From CALDSL01 sp039810245 (GTDB taxonomy: Bacteria; Chloroflexota; Anaerolineae; Anaerolineales; Anaerolineaceae), in NCBI GenBank assembly GCA_039810245.1, contig JBDHWQ010000003.1, positions 124,001 through 188,000 on the forward strand: DNA of 64,000 nt, read 5' to 3'. This document shows, in pieces, positions 44,056 to 53,508 of this stretch; positions within the stretch are counted from its first letter, which is position 1, and every line of letters begins with the position of its first letter. The notes under the pieces were generated by a model. That model was given only the letters and a program-made list of their open reading frames with translations, made no database searches and was not told the origin of the DNA. The position numbers were made by a program, and so were the translations under genes.

Positions 44056-44748
44056 ATGCGACGTATCGCCTGTTTCTTCCTGATCTTCATCGCCGTCTTG
44101 CTGCTGGCCGCAAGCCCTCGCAGCAGACAGGCTGTCGCCCTTGACGCAACGCCCACGCCCGCCGGTGCGCTGCCGGAGATGCCGCCGATTCCCACGCTCA
44201 ACCGGCTGGCCCCGCCGCCTACCGTCTACCCGCCCACCCAGGCCGGAGACGGCGCGCAGGTTTACTACCAGGTGTGCATGACCTGTCACGGTGACCGCGG
44301 CCAGGGGTTGACCGAAGAATGGCGCATGTCGCTCGACCCCGAGGACCAGAACTGCTGGCAGTCGGGCTGCCACCATACGCGCCGCCCGCCGCAGGGCTTC
44401 ATCTTCCCGCGCGAAGTGCCGCGCGTGGTGGGCGGTGGGGCGCTGGTGCGTTTTTCTACCGCGCTCGACTTGCACGAGTTCCTGGTGGAAAAGATGCCCT
44501 ACCAGAAACCCGGCAGCCTGACCGAGGCAGAATACTGGCAGCTCACCGCCTTCCTGCTGGAGAAAAACGGCATTGCCCCACCCGCCGTACTGGATGCCGC
44601 CGCTGCCGCCGCGCTGCCGCTGCGCGCCGCGCCGCCGGCCGCGCGCCCATCCATCCCCGCTTCGCTGATCGCCGCGGGCGTGCTGGTGCTTCTTGCCATC
44701 CTTGCCGGGGCCGCTTTCGCCTTCCGCGCGCTGCGAAAGAATCGCTAA
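44056..44748 (+). CDS. Membrane-anchored cytochrome c-like protein
   Basis: A signal sequence (residues 1-28), a Pro-rich linker, one cytochrome c-like domain and a C-terminal membrane helix (about residues 205-225) make up the 230-residue protein. The heme motif CMTCHGDRGQG (CxxCH) lies near residue 75, followed by a second Cys-His cluster, CWQSGCHH, and possible axial Met residues in VEKMPYQ. It should be an exported monoheme, or possibly diheme, electron carrier tethered to the membrane. Its neighbours are peptide transporter genes and no oxidase or reductase is close. It has its own terminator, so it is probably a separate unit. The start has only a weak ribosome binding site. Confidence 0.82.
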   Translation: MRRIACFFLIFIAVLLLAASPRSRQAVALDATPTPAGALPEMPPIPTLNRLAPPPTVYPPTQAGDGAQVYYQVCMTCHGDRGQGLTEEWRMSLDPEDQNCWQSGCHHTRRPPQGFIFPREVPRVVGGGALVRFSTALDLHEFLVEKMPYQKPGSLTEAEYWQLTAFLLEKNGIAPPAVLDAAAAAALPLRAAPPAARPSIPASLIAAGVLVLLAILAGAAFAFRALRKNR

Positions 44749-44771
44749 TTCTGATATTTGTTGGTGGGCAC

Positions 44772-44827
44772 AGCGGTATTTGTTCCCGGCGGCAAAACCG
44801 GTGAAACAAATACCGCTTAAATTTTCT
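44772..44827 (+). terminator. Terminator after the cytochrome c-like gene
   Basis: A 13-bp perfect stem (44772-44784 with 44805-44817), with an inner CCGG pairing in the loop, is followed by TAAATTTTCTT. It ends the cytochrome gene's transcript before the next binding-protein gene. Confidence 0.8.
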
Positions 44828-44877
44828 TCCCATTTTCTGGTTTATAATAGCCCCCATACTAACACACAGGAGTATGT

Positions 44878-46821
44878 ATGCCACGCAAATACCGCATCGC
44901 CGGGGCTTTCCTGCTGCTCGCCTTACTGGTTGCCGCCTGCCAGGCCACCCCGGAGACGCCCACCGCCGAGCCTACCCAGCCCGCCCCGACTGTTATCCCC
45001 GCCACCCCCGAACCGACTATCCCGCCCGAGCGCACCCTGGTGGTGTGCCTGGGTCAGGAACCGCAAAGTCTTTACCTGTACGGCGGCGCTTCGCGCAGCA
45101 TGTGGAGCGTGCTCGAAGCCGTGTACGACGGCCCATTTGACACGTTGGGGTACAGCGCCCAGCCGGTCATCCTCGAAAAAATGCCCTCGCTGGCCGATGG
45201 CGACGTGACCATCACACCCGTGACGGTGCGCGCCGGCGACGAGGTGGTGGATGCTGACGGCAACCTGGCTACCCTGTCGCAGGGTACGCGCGTGCTGCCT
45301 GCCGGCTGCTCCGGCCCCGGCTGCGCCGTGGCCTATGACGGCGCCAGCGAGATCAGCCTGGACCAGATGAGCGTTACCTTCCGTATCCGGCCCGGCGTCA
45401 CCTGGTCGGATGGCGCGCCGGTCACCGCCGGTGATTCGGTCTTCTCGTACACCATCGCGGCCAGCGACGACACGCCGGTATCCAAGCGCCTGTCTGACCG
45501 CACCGCCAGCTATACCGCGACAGACGATTCGACGGTGCAGTGGACCGGCAAGCCCGGTTTCCGTAACAGCCGCTATTTCACCGCCTTCTGGCTGCCCCTG
45601 CCGCGGCACGCGCTGGGCAGCCTGAGCCCGGCCGAACTGCTCACCAACGCGGACGCGGCCGAAAAGCCGCTGGGTTGGGGCGCGTACACGGTGCAGGAAT
45701 GGACGCGCGGCGATCATATCACCCTGCGCAAGAACCCGGCCTACTTCCGCGCCGGCGAAAGCTTGCCGAAATTCGAAAACCTGGTTTTTCGCTTCTACGA
45801 CGAAGGCGGTGATGCCGCCCTGGCCGCATTGCAGAACGGCGAATGCGACATCCTGGACCAGAGCACGCTGGTGGGCGACTACCTGGAAACCGTGTTGGAT
45901 ATGCAGAAAACCGGCACGCTCAAGGCATCAATTGCCGAAAGCCCGGAATGGGAGCACGTCGAGCTGGGTGTGCGCCCGCTGGTATACGATAATCCCAACA
46001 ACCTGCCGCTTGACCGCCGCCCCAATTTCTTTGGTGACGCGCGCGTGCGCCAGGCATTTGCCTACTGCATGGACCGCCAGGGTGCGGTGAACAAGTTCCT
46101 GTTTGGCCAGGCCAGCGTGCCGGATGGCTTCCTGCCCGCCGGCCACCCGCTGCTGGCGGCAGATCTGGCAAAGTATGCCTACGACCCGGCCCAGGGCAGC
46201 GCCCTGCTGGACGCCTCTGGTTGGAAGGACGACGACCAGAACCCCGCTACCCCGCGCGTAGCCTATGGCGTCTACCAGGTGCCGGAAGGCTCGCGGCTGG
46301 AAGTCAATTATTTGACTACCCAGGCCGCGCTGCGCGTAGATGTTGCCAACTTCCTGATCGAATCGATGCGCGCGTGCGGCATCAGCGCCAGTTTGCAGGC
46401 TGTCACGCCAGATGAGCTGTACGCGCCTGGCCCAGACGGCCCCCTGTTCGGCCGCAAGTTTGACCTGGCGCATTTCTCCTGGCAGGCCGACCCGCAGTCG
46501 CCCTGCCTGCTGTACGAAAGCAGCCAGATCCCTGGCGATGCCAATTACTGGGTTGGCGCTAACGTTTCAGGCTACAGCAACCCGGCCTTCGATGCCGTGT
46601 GCCGCCCGGCGCGAATCCTGCTGCCAGGCGAGCAGGGCTACGAGCAGCAGAACGCCGACGTGCAGCGCCTGTTTGCCCAGGAGCTGCCCGCCATCCCGCT
46701 GTACTTCCGCCTGGAAGTGGCCGCCGCACGCCCCAATATTTGCGGTTTTCAGGTCGACCCCAGCGCCCGTAGCGATCTATGGAACCTGGAGATGCTTGAC
46801 AGCGCCGAGGCCTGCCCGTAG
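44878..46821 (+). CDS. Orphan peptide-binding lipoprotein (SBP family 5)
   Basis: The signal LLALLVAAC ends at the lipobox Cys near residue 20 and a Thr/Pro linker follows. The mature part has SBP_bac_5 traits: TLVVCLGQEPQSLYLYGG, VTFRIRPGVTWSDGAPVTAGD and VRQAFAYCMDRQG. The length is 647. Unlike the other two binding proteins in the window it is not next to permease genes in its own transcript: terminators lie before and after it. It could feed either of the two neighbouring importers with another ligand range. TATAAT at 44843-44848 is a likely -10 box, and AGGAG is 5 nt before the ATG. Confidence 0.92.
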   Translation: MPRKYRIAGAFLLLALLVAACQATPETPTAEPTQPAPTVIPATPEPTIPPERTLVVCLGQEPQSLYLYGGASRSMWSVLEAVYDGPFDTLGYSAQPVILEKMPSLADGDVTITPVTVRAGDEVVDADGNLATLSQGTRVLPAGCSGPGCAVAYDGASEISLDQMSVTFRIRPGVTWSDGAPVTAGDSVFSYTIAASDDTPVSKRLSDRTASYTATDDSTVQWTGKPGFRNSRYFTAFWLPLPRHALGSLSPAELLTNADAAEKPLGWGAYTVQEWTRGDHITLRKNPAYFRAGESLPKFENLVFRFYDEGGDAALAALQNGECDILDQSTLVGDYLETVLDMQKTGTLKASIAESPEWEHVELGVRPLVYDNPNNLPLDRRPNFFGDARVRQAFAYCMDRQGAVNKFLFGQASVPDGFLPAGHPLLAADLAKYAYDPAQGSALLDASGWKDDDQNPATPRVAYGVYQVPEGSRLEVNYLTTQAALRVDVANFLIESMRACGISASLQAVTPDELYAPGPDGPLFGRKFDLAHFSWQADPQSPCLLYESSQIPGDANYWVGANVSGYSNPAFDAVCRPARILLPGEQGYEQQNADVQRLFAQELPAIPLYFRLEVAAARPNICGFQVDPSARSDLWNLEMLDSAEACP

Positions 46822-46843
46822 GTCCCCGGGCATCAACCGTCCT

Positions 46844-46894
46844 AAAGCCTCGCCCCGGGCCGCGAATGACCACCCCCGGGGCGAGGCTTTTCGT
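46844..46894 (+). terminator. Strong terminator after the orphan binding protein
   Basis: A perfect 16-bp stem (46844-46859 with 46875-46890), 15-nt loop, is followed by TTCG after a run of T within the stem end. It lies 22 bases after the stop and before the convergent membrane protein gene, so it may work in both directions. Confidence 0.8.
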
Positions 46895-46948
46895 TCGCAT
46901 AAGGCGAAGGGTTCTTTTCCGCCTCGCCCGGGGAATGACGCTGACCTT

Positions 46949-48973
46949 CTACCGCAGCTCCGCGCAGCGCAATTCTTCGGGCGCAGCCCCGCCCGGCACT
47001 GTCTCCCACAAGTCGCATAGCATCCCGCGGTAGGCCGGGTCTGTGGCGTAGGCCCGACCGGTCAGGGTGGAGGCTTCATCTATGCGTCCAACCCGCGCCA
47101 GGCCTTCGATCATCGGCAGCCATTCATACGGCGAATTGGACCCGGCATGCTCTGGCGCGTGCCCCTGTGCCAGGGCTTCGTCCGCCAGCGTTACGACAGC
47201 TGGCCAATCGCCTAGCTGGCGCGCCAGGTCGGCTTGCTCGAACAGAGAACACCATCCGCGCACCGGCTCCGCGCCGAGGATGTCTGCCGGCGGGTAGCCC
47301 GCAGCGGCGACCGGTTCGATGCGTGACAGGTCCGAAGCCGGCAAAAAGGCCTTCACCAGCTCAGACAGGTAGGGGTGGGCGGCATCGCGCGCGCTGAGCA
47401 CCCACAGGCAGTTGCCGTGCTGCGGGTTCTGGTACAGCAGCAGCGACTGCGGCGTCTGCCCCTCAAAGTGCAGGCTGCGGAAGGTGGTGTTGAAGCTCAA
47501 TGCGCTCGAATCGGGCGGCTGGGGAAAGCGCGGCCGCAACGCGTAAACCCAATAGCTCAGCCGCCCGGCCAGTCCGGCGTGCTGCGGGTACATCAGGTTG
47601 AGGGCTGCCGAGGTGGAAAACAACCCCTGATTGGGAAACGGCTCGCTTTCCATAATCAGCGCGGTGGGCGCCTGCAGACCGGGCGCGCGCCACGCCAGCT
47701 CCCAGAAAAAGCGCTGCTGGCGCGTCCATTCCCATCGGTAATCATTGGCCACCCCAAACTGGAACGCCAGGGCGCAGCCGGCCAGCACCCCCACCAGCAG
47801 GGCGCGCTGCAGGCGTTTTTGCGACAGCCAGTACACCAGCACCGCCAGCAGCAGACCGGCGCCAAATGTGGCCGGCAGCGCGTAGCGGTCGGAGTGGAAG
47901 TCGAACACCACCTGTCGCCCGGTGATCCACGCCGGTACCGGCCCGAGCAGCACCGCCGCCACGCCAAAGATCAGCGCCTGGCGCAGCCAGCGCGCTTCGG
48001 CCGTCCCGTCCGCGACCTCCTGCGCGCCTGCCGCGTGGTAGCGCGCCAGAAACAGCGTTACTCCGGCCACGGCAAGCAGGCCGGCCGCCGCGCCGGCCCA
48101 GTCCATCAGGGTCAATCCGTTGAGCGGCGCCTGCAGCAGCCGCCCCCAGGCGTTCACCAGGATTTCCAACTCGTCCACCAGCGCCACGCGCGCCACCCGC
48201 GCCAGCGTGGCCAGCGGGCTTTGCAGGAAAGCGTACAGCGTTTCCGCCCGGTAGGGATCGGCGCCAGGCAGCTTCAGGAAGAACAGCCGCCAGGCTACGT
48301 ACAGCGCGGTGACCAGCAGGTAGGGCGCCCACGCGCGCAGCGCGCGCCTGGCAGAGGCTCGCGCGCTCTGTTGCTGCCGGAACAGGAAGTACAGCCCCAG
48401 CGGGCGCAGCAGCTCCAATGGAGCGAAATACTCGGTCACCGAAAGCTGCGCCAACATAGCCGCCAGCGCGGCCGCGTGCAAGAGGATGGCGGCGCGGCCA
48501 GTCCGGCGCTGCGCGCTGAGCATCAGCCCGAACGATAGGAAGAACAGCGCGAACTGCAGCCACTGCTGGTGAAAAGTGACTGCCGCAGGCTGGCTGATGA
48601 AAACGGGGTGCAGCAGGAACAGCACCGCCGCGGCCAGGTTTTGCCGCCGCGCCGGCGGCCATATCTGGTTCAGGCACCACCACGCGCCCCAGGCGCTCAG
48701 CCAGCGCAGCAGCAGGGTAAAAATGTGCCAGGGCAGGGGCGTTGTTCCCAGAAGCGGCGTAAAGAGGATGTGCGTCCACGCGGAGAGCGGGCGGTCTTCG
48801 GCGTAGTAACGCGCGTAATCGCCCAGCCGGCCCAGCCGCGCTACCGATATTTTTGCCCAGTCGTCCCAGTAAAACCCCAGCCAGGGCAGCAGCAATCCGA
48901 AGCCCAGGATGGTGATCAGCAGCAGGAACAGCGGTGCGTAGCGGTCGGTGAATATCGCTTCCAGGCGTTTCAT
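46949..48973 (-). CDS. Large polytopic membrane protein, GT-C glycosyltransferase-like
   Basis: The first 420 residues hold about eleven hydrophobic helices, and the last 250 are mainly soluble. The first loop after helix 1 reads GFYWDDWAKI; acidic pairs at this place are typical of GT-C glycosyltransferases that use polyprenyl-linked sugars, so an arabinosyl/mannosyl-transferase-like role is possible. The C-terminal part (from about residue 440) has no motif I recognise, except a helical-repeat-like end (LARQLGDWPAVVTLADEALAQG) resembling a TPR. The ATG at 48973 is preferred over a TTG at 48982 because AGAGGG is 9 nt upstream. It is convergent with the orphan binding-protein gene. Confidence 0.65.
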   Translation of the reverse strand: MKRLEAIFTDRYAPLFLLLITILGFGLLLPWLGFYWDDWAKISVARLGRLGDYARYYAEDRPLSAWTHILFTPLLGTTPLPWHIFTLLLRWLSAWGAWWCLNQIWPPARRQNLAAAVLFLLHPVFISQPAAVTFHQQWLQFALFFLSFGLMLSAQRRTGRAAILLHAAALAAMLAQLSVTEYFAPLELLRPLGLYFLFRQQQSARASARRALRAWAPYLLVTALYVAWRLFFLKLPGADPYRAETLYAFLQSPLATLARVARVALVDELEILVNAWGRLLQAPLNGLTLMDWAGAAAGLLAVAGVTLFLARYHAAGAQEVADGTAEARWLRQALIFGVAAVLLGPVPAWITGRQVVFDFHSDRYALPATFGAGLLLAVLVYWLSQKRLQRALLVGVLAGCALAFQFGVANDYRWEWTRQQRFFWELAWRAPGLQAPTALIMESEPFPNQGLFSTSAALNLMYPQHAGLAGRLSYWVYALRPRFPQPPDSSALSFNTTFRSLHFEGQTPQSLLLYQNPQHGNCLWVLSARDAAHPYLSELVKAFLPASDLSRIEPVAAAGYPPADILGAEPVRGWCSLFEQADLARQLGDWPAVVTLADEALAQGHAPEHAGSNSPYEWLPMIEGLARVGRIDEASTLTGRAYATDPAYRGMLCDLWETVPGGAAPEELRCAELR

Positions 48974-49004
48974 GCGCGGCAACCCTCTCTTTGACGCAGT
49001 CCAT

Positions 49005-49363
49005 TATACTCGCCGTTGAAAAGCACCGCGAAAGTCCTGCGATTGCTTCATTTGTGTCTGTGCTGTTGGTTGTGCTTCCCCGTTGTCATTTCTTGCATCA
49101 CATAAGTAAGTGAATCTGTCATTCACTGCTTCCGACGTTTGTCACTTGTCTTTTGCAGAACCGTCTTTCTTGACTTGTAAAATAGTTTTATGCTATAGTT
49201 TGGATTAACCTTATCGTTTTTCAATTAAATAAGGGGCAGCTCTTTTTGATTCTCTCGTTCTTGCAGGTTGAAGGGAGGTGATCGGAAAAGTAAACCGCTG
49301 CACGCTTTCTGTCTTTCGTTTCGTTCCCCCTACCTATTTGCTTAATCCCTGGAGGAGAATACG
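49005..49363 (+). promoter_or_regulatory. AT-rich upstream region and leader of the second transporter operon
   Basis: This 359-base gap has no gene. TTGACT (49170-49175) and TATAGT (49194-49199), 18 bases apart with an extended -10 TGC, form a good promoter; the leader would be about 160 nt. In that leader GGGAGGTGATC (49273-49283) nearly matches the full anti-Shine-Dalgarno complement but no start codon follows at working distance. The true ribosome site, GGAGGAG, is 6 nt before the ATG at 49364. A regulatory leader is possible. Confidence 0.65.
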
Positions 49364-51262
49364 ATGTTGCAGAAAAAGTTGATGACCGTCGTTGGGATTC
49401 TGGTCATGCTCAGCGTGTTAATGGCTGCCTGCACCCCTACGACCGTAGTGCAAACCGTCATAGTCACGGAAGTTGTTGAAGGCCAGACCGTCGAGCGGGT
49501 GGTCACTGCCACGCCTGTCCCCGCTACTGCCTTGCCGCCCACCCCCGTTCCCGCAGCCGCCGATACCATCGTTCTGGCGTTGCAGCAGGAACCCGACACC
49601 CTGCACCCCCTGATCGGCTCGATGATGGCGCGTACCATCGTCAACAGCGCATGGCTGTTGGGCTGCATGGGCCAGGATGAAACCGCCACCTGGATCCCGC
49701 TGGGCTGCGAAGGCGTGCCGAACGTGGATAACGGCGGCGCGGTGTTTGTTGGCGAAGGCGTCGATAAGCACATGGAAGTCACCTACAAGATCCGCGATGA
49801 TTGGCGCTGGACGGATGGCACCCCGGTTACCTCGAAGGATGCGATCTTCGGATGGAAGCTGATCATGGATCCGACGATGGAAGTCGCCGCCCGGTCTTCC
49901 ACCGAGAAAATCTATGACATGGTCGCGGTTGATGACAAGACCTTCAAGACCGTGTTCATGAGCGAAGCCCAGGCCAAGGCTGCCGCGGCCGGCACGCTGG
50001 AAGGCAACGTGGACTTCAAGTCTTTCCAGGCCGACTACGACGAGTCTGGATATGGCAACCAGGTCGGCCCCGTGGTTGACCCGGTATACTGGGCGGTAGG
50101 TGTCCCGGGCGGGTTCCTTCCCGAGCACGTGATCGGCACCGTGCCTGCGACTGAGCAGGCTGCCATCGACTGGACGACCGTCCCGGGTGACGGCCCCTAC
50201 CAGCTCACCGAGTGGAAGCAGGGCCAGGAACTCACCCTCACCAAGTCGGACCAGCCCTTCCCGCTGGGCGACCCCAAGATTAATACCATTATCTTCCGCT
50301 TCTACGCCGAAACCGCCGCGGTGATTTCCGCGCTGCAGAGCGGTGAGGTGGATGTGGTCACTGGCACCGGCGGTCTGACCGTCGCCAATGCCCCCGACCT
50401 GGATAAGATCGAAGCCGCCGGCCTGTACAAGGTGCTGTATGAGCCCGGCTATCAGTGGGAGCACATTGACCTGAACACCACCAAGTTCCCGCTGGATGAT
50501 GTGAAGGTGCGCAAGGCCCTGTTCTACGGCCTCGACCGCCAGGCGATCGTGGACAAGCTGTACTTTGGTAAGCAGTCCACCACCGATCTGCCCATCCCCA
50601 AGGGTCTTTCGTGGGGTTACACCGATAACTATGTGAAGTATCCCTACGATCCCGAGCAGGCGAAAGCCCTGCTGGCCGAAGCCGGCTGGGACTGCGCTGC
50701 GCTGCCGTGCACCAAGGACGGCAAGAAACTGGAAATCACCCTCATGACCACCGACCGCGCTGACCGCCAGGCCCTGGCCCAGGTGGTGCAGTCTGAGTGG
50801 AAGAAGCTGAACGTGGGCGTGAATATCCAGTTCCTGTATGGCCGCGGACTGTTTGCCACCGCTGACGCGGGCGGCCCGCTGAGCTCGCGCACCTTCGATG
50901 CCGCCATCTACACCTGGATTACTGGCGACGACCCCGGCCACCTCGGCTTGTATGACTGCGCCGCGATCCCGTCCGAAGCCAATAATTACGCCGGGCAGAA
51001 CTACCCCGGCTACTGCGACCCGGAAGCGGACAAGCTGCTGATGCAGAATGAGACCGATCCCGAGATCAGCCTGTCGATCGAAAAACGCAAGCCGGTGCTG
51101 GAGAAGTTCTACCAGCTCTGGACCGACGCTGTTCCGGTCATCCCGCTGTTCTCGAACACCCGCGTGTACGTGGTGCGCGCCGGCCTGAAGAACTTCAAGG
51201 CTGGCCCCACCCAGTACGCCGCCGATGCCTGGAACTCGTGGGAATGGGAGCTGGAGAAGTAA
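49364..51262 (+). CDS. Peptide-binding lipoprotein (SBP family 5) of the second transporter
   Basis: The binding protein of the second peptide importer, 632 residues. The signal ends in LSVLMAAC and is followed by the TVVQTVIVTEVVEGQ linker shared in style with the first binding protein. The mature domain starts ADTIVLALQQEPDTLHPL and includes VTYKIRDDWRWTDGTPVTSKD and VRKALFYGLDRQAIV. Sequence outside the linker differs clearly from the other two binding proteins, so the ligand probably differs too. A strong ribosome site precedes it. A GC-rich hairpin follows its stop before the permease genes, the same arrangement as in the first operon. Confidence 0.93.
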   Translation: MLQKKLMTVVGILVMLSVLMAACTPTTVVQTVIVTEVVEGQTVERVVTATPVPATALPPTPVPAAADTIVLALQQEPDTLHPLIGSMMARTIVNSAWLLGCMGQDETATWIPLGCEGVPNVDNGGAVFVGEGVDKHMEVTYKIRDDWRWTDGTPVTSKDAIFGWKLIMDPTMEVAARSSTEKIYDMVAVDDKTFKTVFMSEAQAKAAAAGTLEGNVDFKSFQADYDESGYGNQVGPVVDPVYWAVGVPGGFLPEHVIGTVPATEQAAIDWTTVPGDGPYQLTEWKQGQELTLTKSDQPFPLGDPKINTIIFRFYAETAAVISALQSGEVDVVTGTGGLTVANAPDLDKIEAAGLYKVLYEPGYQWEHIDLNTTKFPLDDVKVRKALFYGLDRQAIVDKLYFGKQSTTDLPIPKGLSWGYTDNYVKYPYDPEQAKALLAEAGWDCAALPCTKDGKKLEITLMTTDRADRQALAQVVQSEWKKLNVGVNIQFLYGRGLFATADAGGPLSSRTFDAAIYTWITGDDPGHLGLYDCAAIPSEANNYAGQNYPGYCDPEADKLLMQNETDPEISLSIEKRKPVLEKFYQLWTDAVPVIPLFSNTRVYVVRAGLKNFKAGPTQYAADAWNSWEWELEK

Positions 51263-51293
51263 TCTCTCCCGCTCTTTGCGGCAAAAAGAATCT

Positions 51294-51319
51294 GTGGGGG
51301 GCGGTAGCACGCCCCCCAC
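51294..51319 (+). terminator. Intercistronic hairpin after the second binding-protein gene
   Basis: A 10-bp perfect stem (51294-51303 with 51310-51319, 6-nt loop) lies 32 bases after the stop and 95 before the permease start, with no strong T-tract. It may lower permease expression relative to the binding protein. Confidence 0.6.
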
Positions 51320-51413
51320 ATTCCCTACACAGGTGTTCCCTGGCTCGATTCCGGCAAAGAGCGTTGTCGGAAATACTGTATTCTTATCACCATGATGCAT
51401 TGCGGAGATCAGG

Positions 51414-52508
51414 ATGACCGACTATATCATTCGCCGCCTTGTCCAATCCGTCGTTCTACTTTTCTTCATCTCCATGCTTTTATACGTCATCTTAAATCTG
51501 GTGCCCGGCGGGCCGTTTGATATGCTCCGTCTCTCTAACCCGCGCATGACCAAGTCTCAGCTCGACCGCCTTAACTCGCTGCTCGACCTGGATAAGCCCC
51601 TGCTCCCCGGCCAGTACTGCCCGCAGATTGGCCAGACGCAGGAGCCATGTCGCTTTGACCAGGGCCGCTACCTGCGCTGGCTGGGCAAGGTGGTGCAGGG
51701 TGACTGGGGCAAGTCGTGGACCATCGCCAACGGCAAGACGGTGCTGAGCCTGATCGGCGGCCGGCTGTGGTACACCATCCTGTTGATGGGCATCTCGCTG
51801 GTGGTGGCGATTGCCATTGCTGTGCCCATCGGTATATATTCCGCCATCCACCAGTATTCGGTGATTGACTACCTGGTCACCGCGTTGGCGTTTTTCGGCC
51901 AGTCGATGCCCACATTCTGGACCGGCCTGATGGCCATGGCGATCTTCTCGGTGGCTTTGGGCTGGTTCCCAACCAGTGGGGTGCGTACCGCCGGCAGCGA
52001 GGGGGATATTATCGAGGCCCTCGCAAGGGTGTTCTCGTTTGGGCGCGCGCACCCCGAGCTGGCCGGGCAGGAGTGGGCAACCATAGTTGACGGCCTCAAA
52101 CACATCGCTCTTCCGGCCGGCGTGCTGGTATTCTTCAACCTGGCTGCCTGGAGCCGCTACACCCGCACATCCATGCTGGAAGTGCTGCGCCAGGACTATA
52201 TGCGCACCGCGCGCGCCAAGGGCCTGGCCGAGCGCTTTGTCATCCTCAAGCACGGGCTGCGCAACGCGCTCATCCCGCTCATCACCATCCTGGCGCTGCG
52301 CATTCCCAGCTTGTTCGGCGGAGCGTTGATCACCGAGTCGATTTTCTCGTGGCCCGGCATGGGCCGCATGTTGATCGACGCCATCGCCGGCGTAGACTGG
52401 CCGGTGGTGCAGGGGGTGCTGGTGATCTCTTCCTTCCTGGTGGTTTTCTCTAACTTCCTGGGCGATCTGGCCTACGCCTGGGTTGACCCGCGCATCCAGT
52501 ACAGCTAA
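51414..52508 (+). CDS. Peptide ABC transporter permease, DppB type (second set)
   Basis: The start MTDYIIRRLVQSVVLLFFISM and six predicted helices mark a DppB/OppB-type permease of 364 residues. The loop after helix 1 carries an insert with two Cys (QYCPQIGQTQEPCRFDQG), which could form a disulfide on the outside. The EAA loop is YMRTARAKGLAERFVILKHG, with RNALIPLITI after it. The protein ends in AYAWVDPRIQYS. GGAG lies 6 nt before the ATG. The DppC-type gene follows 11 bases later. Confidence 0.95.
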   Translation: MTDYIIRRLVQSVVLLFFISMLLYVILNLVPGGPFDMLRLSNPRMTKSQLDRLNSLLDLDKPLLPGQYCPQIGQTQEPCRFDQGRYLRWLGKVVQGDWGKSWTIANGKTVLSLIGGRLWYTILLMGISLVVAIAIAVPIGIYSAIHQYSVIDYLVTALAFFGQSMPTFWTGLMAMAIFSVALGWFPTSGVRTAGSEGDIIEALARVFSFGRAHPELAGQEWATIVDGLKHIALPAGVLVFFNLAAWSRYTRTSMLEVLRQDYMRTARAKGLAERFVILKHGLRNALIPLITILALRIPSLFGGALITESIFSWPGMGRMLIDAIAGVDWPVVQGVLVISSFLVVFSNFLGDLAYAWVDPRIQYS

Positions 52509-52519
52509 GGGGAGCAAAC

Positions 52520-53497
52520 ATGACCTCTGCGATTACTCCCGAAACTCCCACCCAGGTAAAAGGCGCTGCGCCGGTCGTTGTGCGCAAAATGAAGGCCGAA
52601 AGCCAGTGGAGCATGGTCTGGCGGCGGCTGCGCCGTCACAAGCTGGCCATGTTTGGTCTGGTAACCCTGATATTGATCGTGTTCTTCAGCGTTTCGGCTG
52701 ACTGTTTGGCGCCATACCCGTATGATGAGATCGACCTGGGCAGCGCCTACGCCCCGCTGATGTCGCCGGGGGTCGACGGCGCGCCGACGCATATCCTCGG
52801 TACAGACAAGCTCGGCCGCGACATCCTCTCGCGCCTGATGTACGCCGGGCGCATCTCGCTCACCGTTGCGCTGGTTACTACTATCCTCACCATCATCGTA
52901 GGCACGGTGTTGGGCGCGGTAGCCGGATCGTTTGGCGGCTGGGTGGATAGCATCCTCATGCGCTTCACCGACCTGATGCTCACCCTGCCGGATTTGCCCA
53001 TCCTGTTGATTCTTTCCAGCAGCCTGCGCCAGAACCAGGCGCTCACCGAATTCCTTGGCTCCAACGCAAGCGTGATCATCATCATCCTGATCCTGGTGGC
53101 CTTCGGCTGGATGGGAGAATCGCGCCTGGTGCGCGGTTCGGTGCTCAGCCTGCGCTCGCAGGAGTTTATCCAGGCCACCGAAGCCCTGGGGGGCAACCGC
53201 TCGCGGGTCATCTTTGCGCACCTTATCCCCAACTCCATTGCCCCCATCATCGTTGCTGCCACGCTGGGCTTTGGCGCGGTGATCATCTCCGAATCGGCGC
53301 TGTCGTTTCTCGGTTTTGGCGTCATGCCGCCCGTACCCACCTGGGGCAACATGCTCAATGAAGCGCGCAATTCGCCGCTGGAATACCTTTTCACCCAGGC
53401 GCTTTCCCCGGGCTTTTGCATCTTCCTTACCGTTCTTTCCATCAACTTCCTGGGCGACGGCCTGCGAGATGCGCTCGACCCGCGGCTTAAGCTCTGA
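52520..53497 (+). CDS. Peptide ABC transporter permease, DppC type (second set)
   Basis: The 325-residue permease begins with a polar segment and the conserved WRRLRRHKLAMFGLVTL before helix 1. It carries the family's HILGTDKLGRDILSRLMYAGRIS motif intact, the EAA loop EFIQATEALGGNRSRVIFAHLIPN and the end FLGDGLRDALDPRLKL. Compared with the DppC-type protein of the first set it has the classical GTDxxGRD motif, which the first set has partly lost. GGGGAG lies 6 nt upstream of the ATG. The next gene, a small anchored protein, starts 11 bases downstream. Confidence 0.96.
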   Translation: MTSAITPETPTQVKGAAPVVVRKMKAESQWSMVWRRLRRHKLAMFGLVTLILIVFFSVSADCLAPYPYDEIDLGSAYAPLMSPGVDGAPTHILGTDKLGRDILSRLMYAGRISLTVALVTTILTIIVGTVLGAVAGSFGGWVDSILMRFTDLMLTLPDLPILLILSSSLRQNQALTEFLGSNASVIIIILILVAFGWMGESRLVRGSVLSLRSQEFIQATEALGGNRSRVIFAHLIPNSIAPIIVAATLGFGAVIISESALSFLGFGVMPPVPTWGNMLNEARNSPLEYLFTQALSPGFCIFLTVLSINFLGDGLRDALDPRLKL

Positions 53498-53508
53498 CGC
53501 ACATCCTT

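Noticed and set aside
47375..48538. 387-codon plus-strand frame opposite the GT-C-like gene
   Set aside because: It is Gln/Arg-rich shadow sequence; the minus-strand frame has clear membrane helices.
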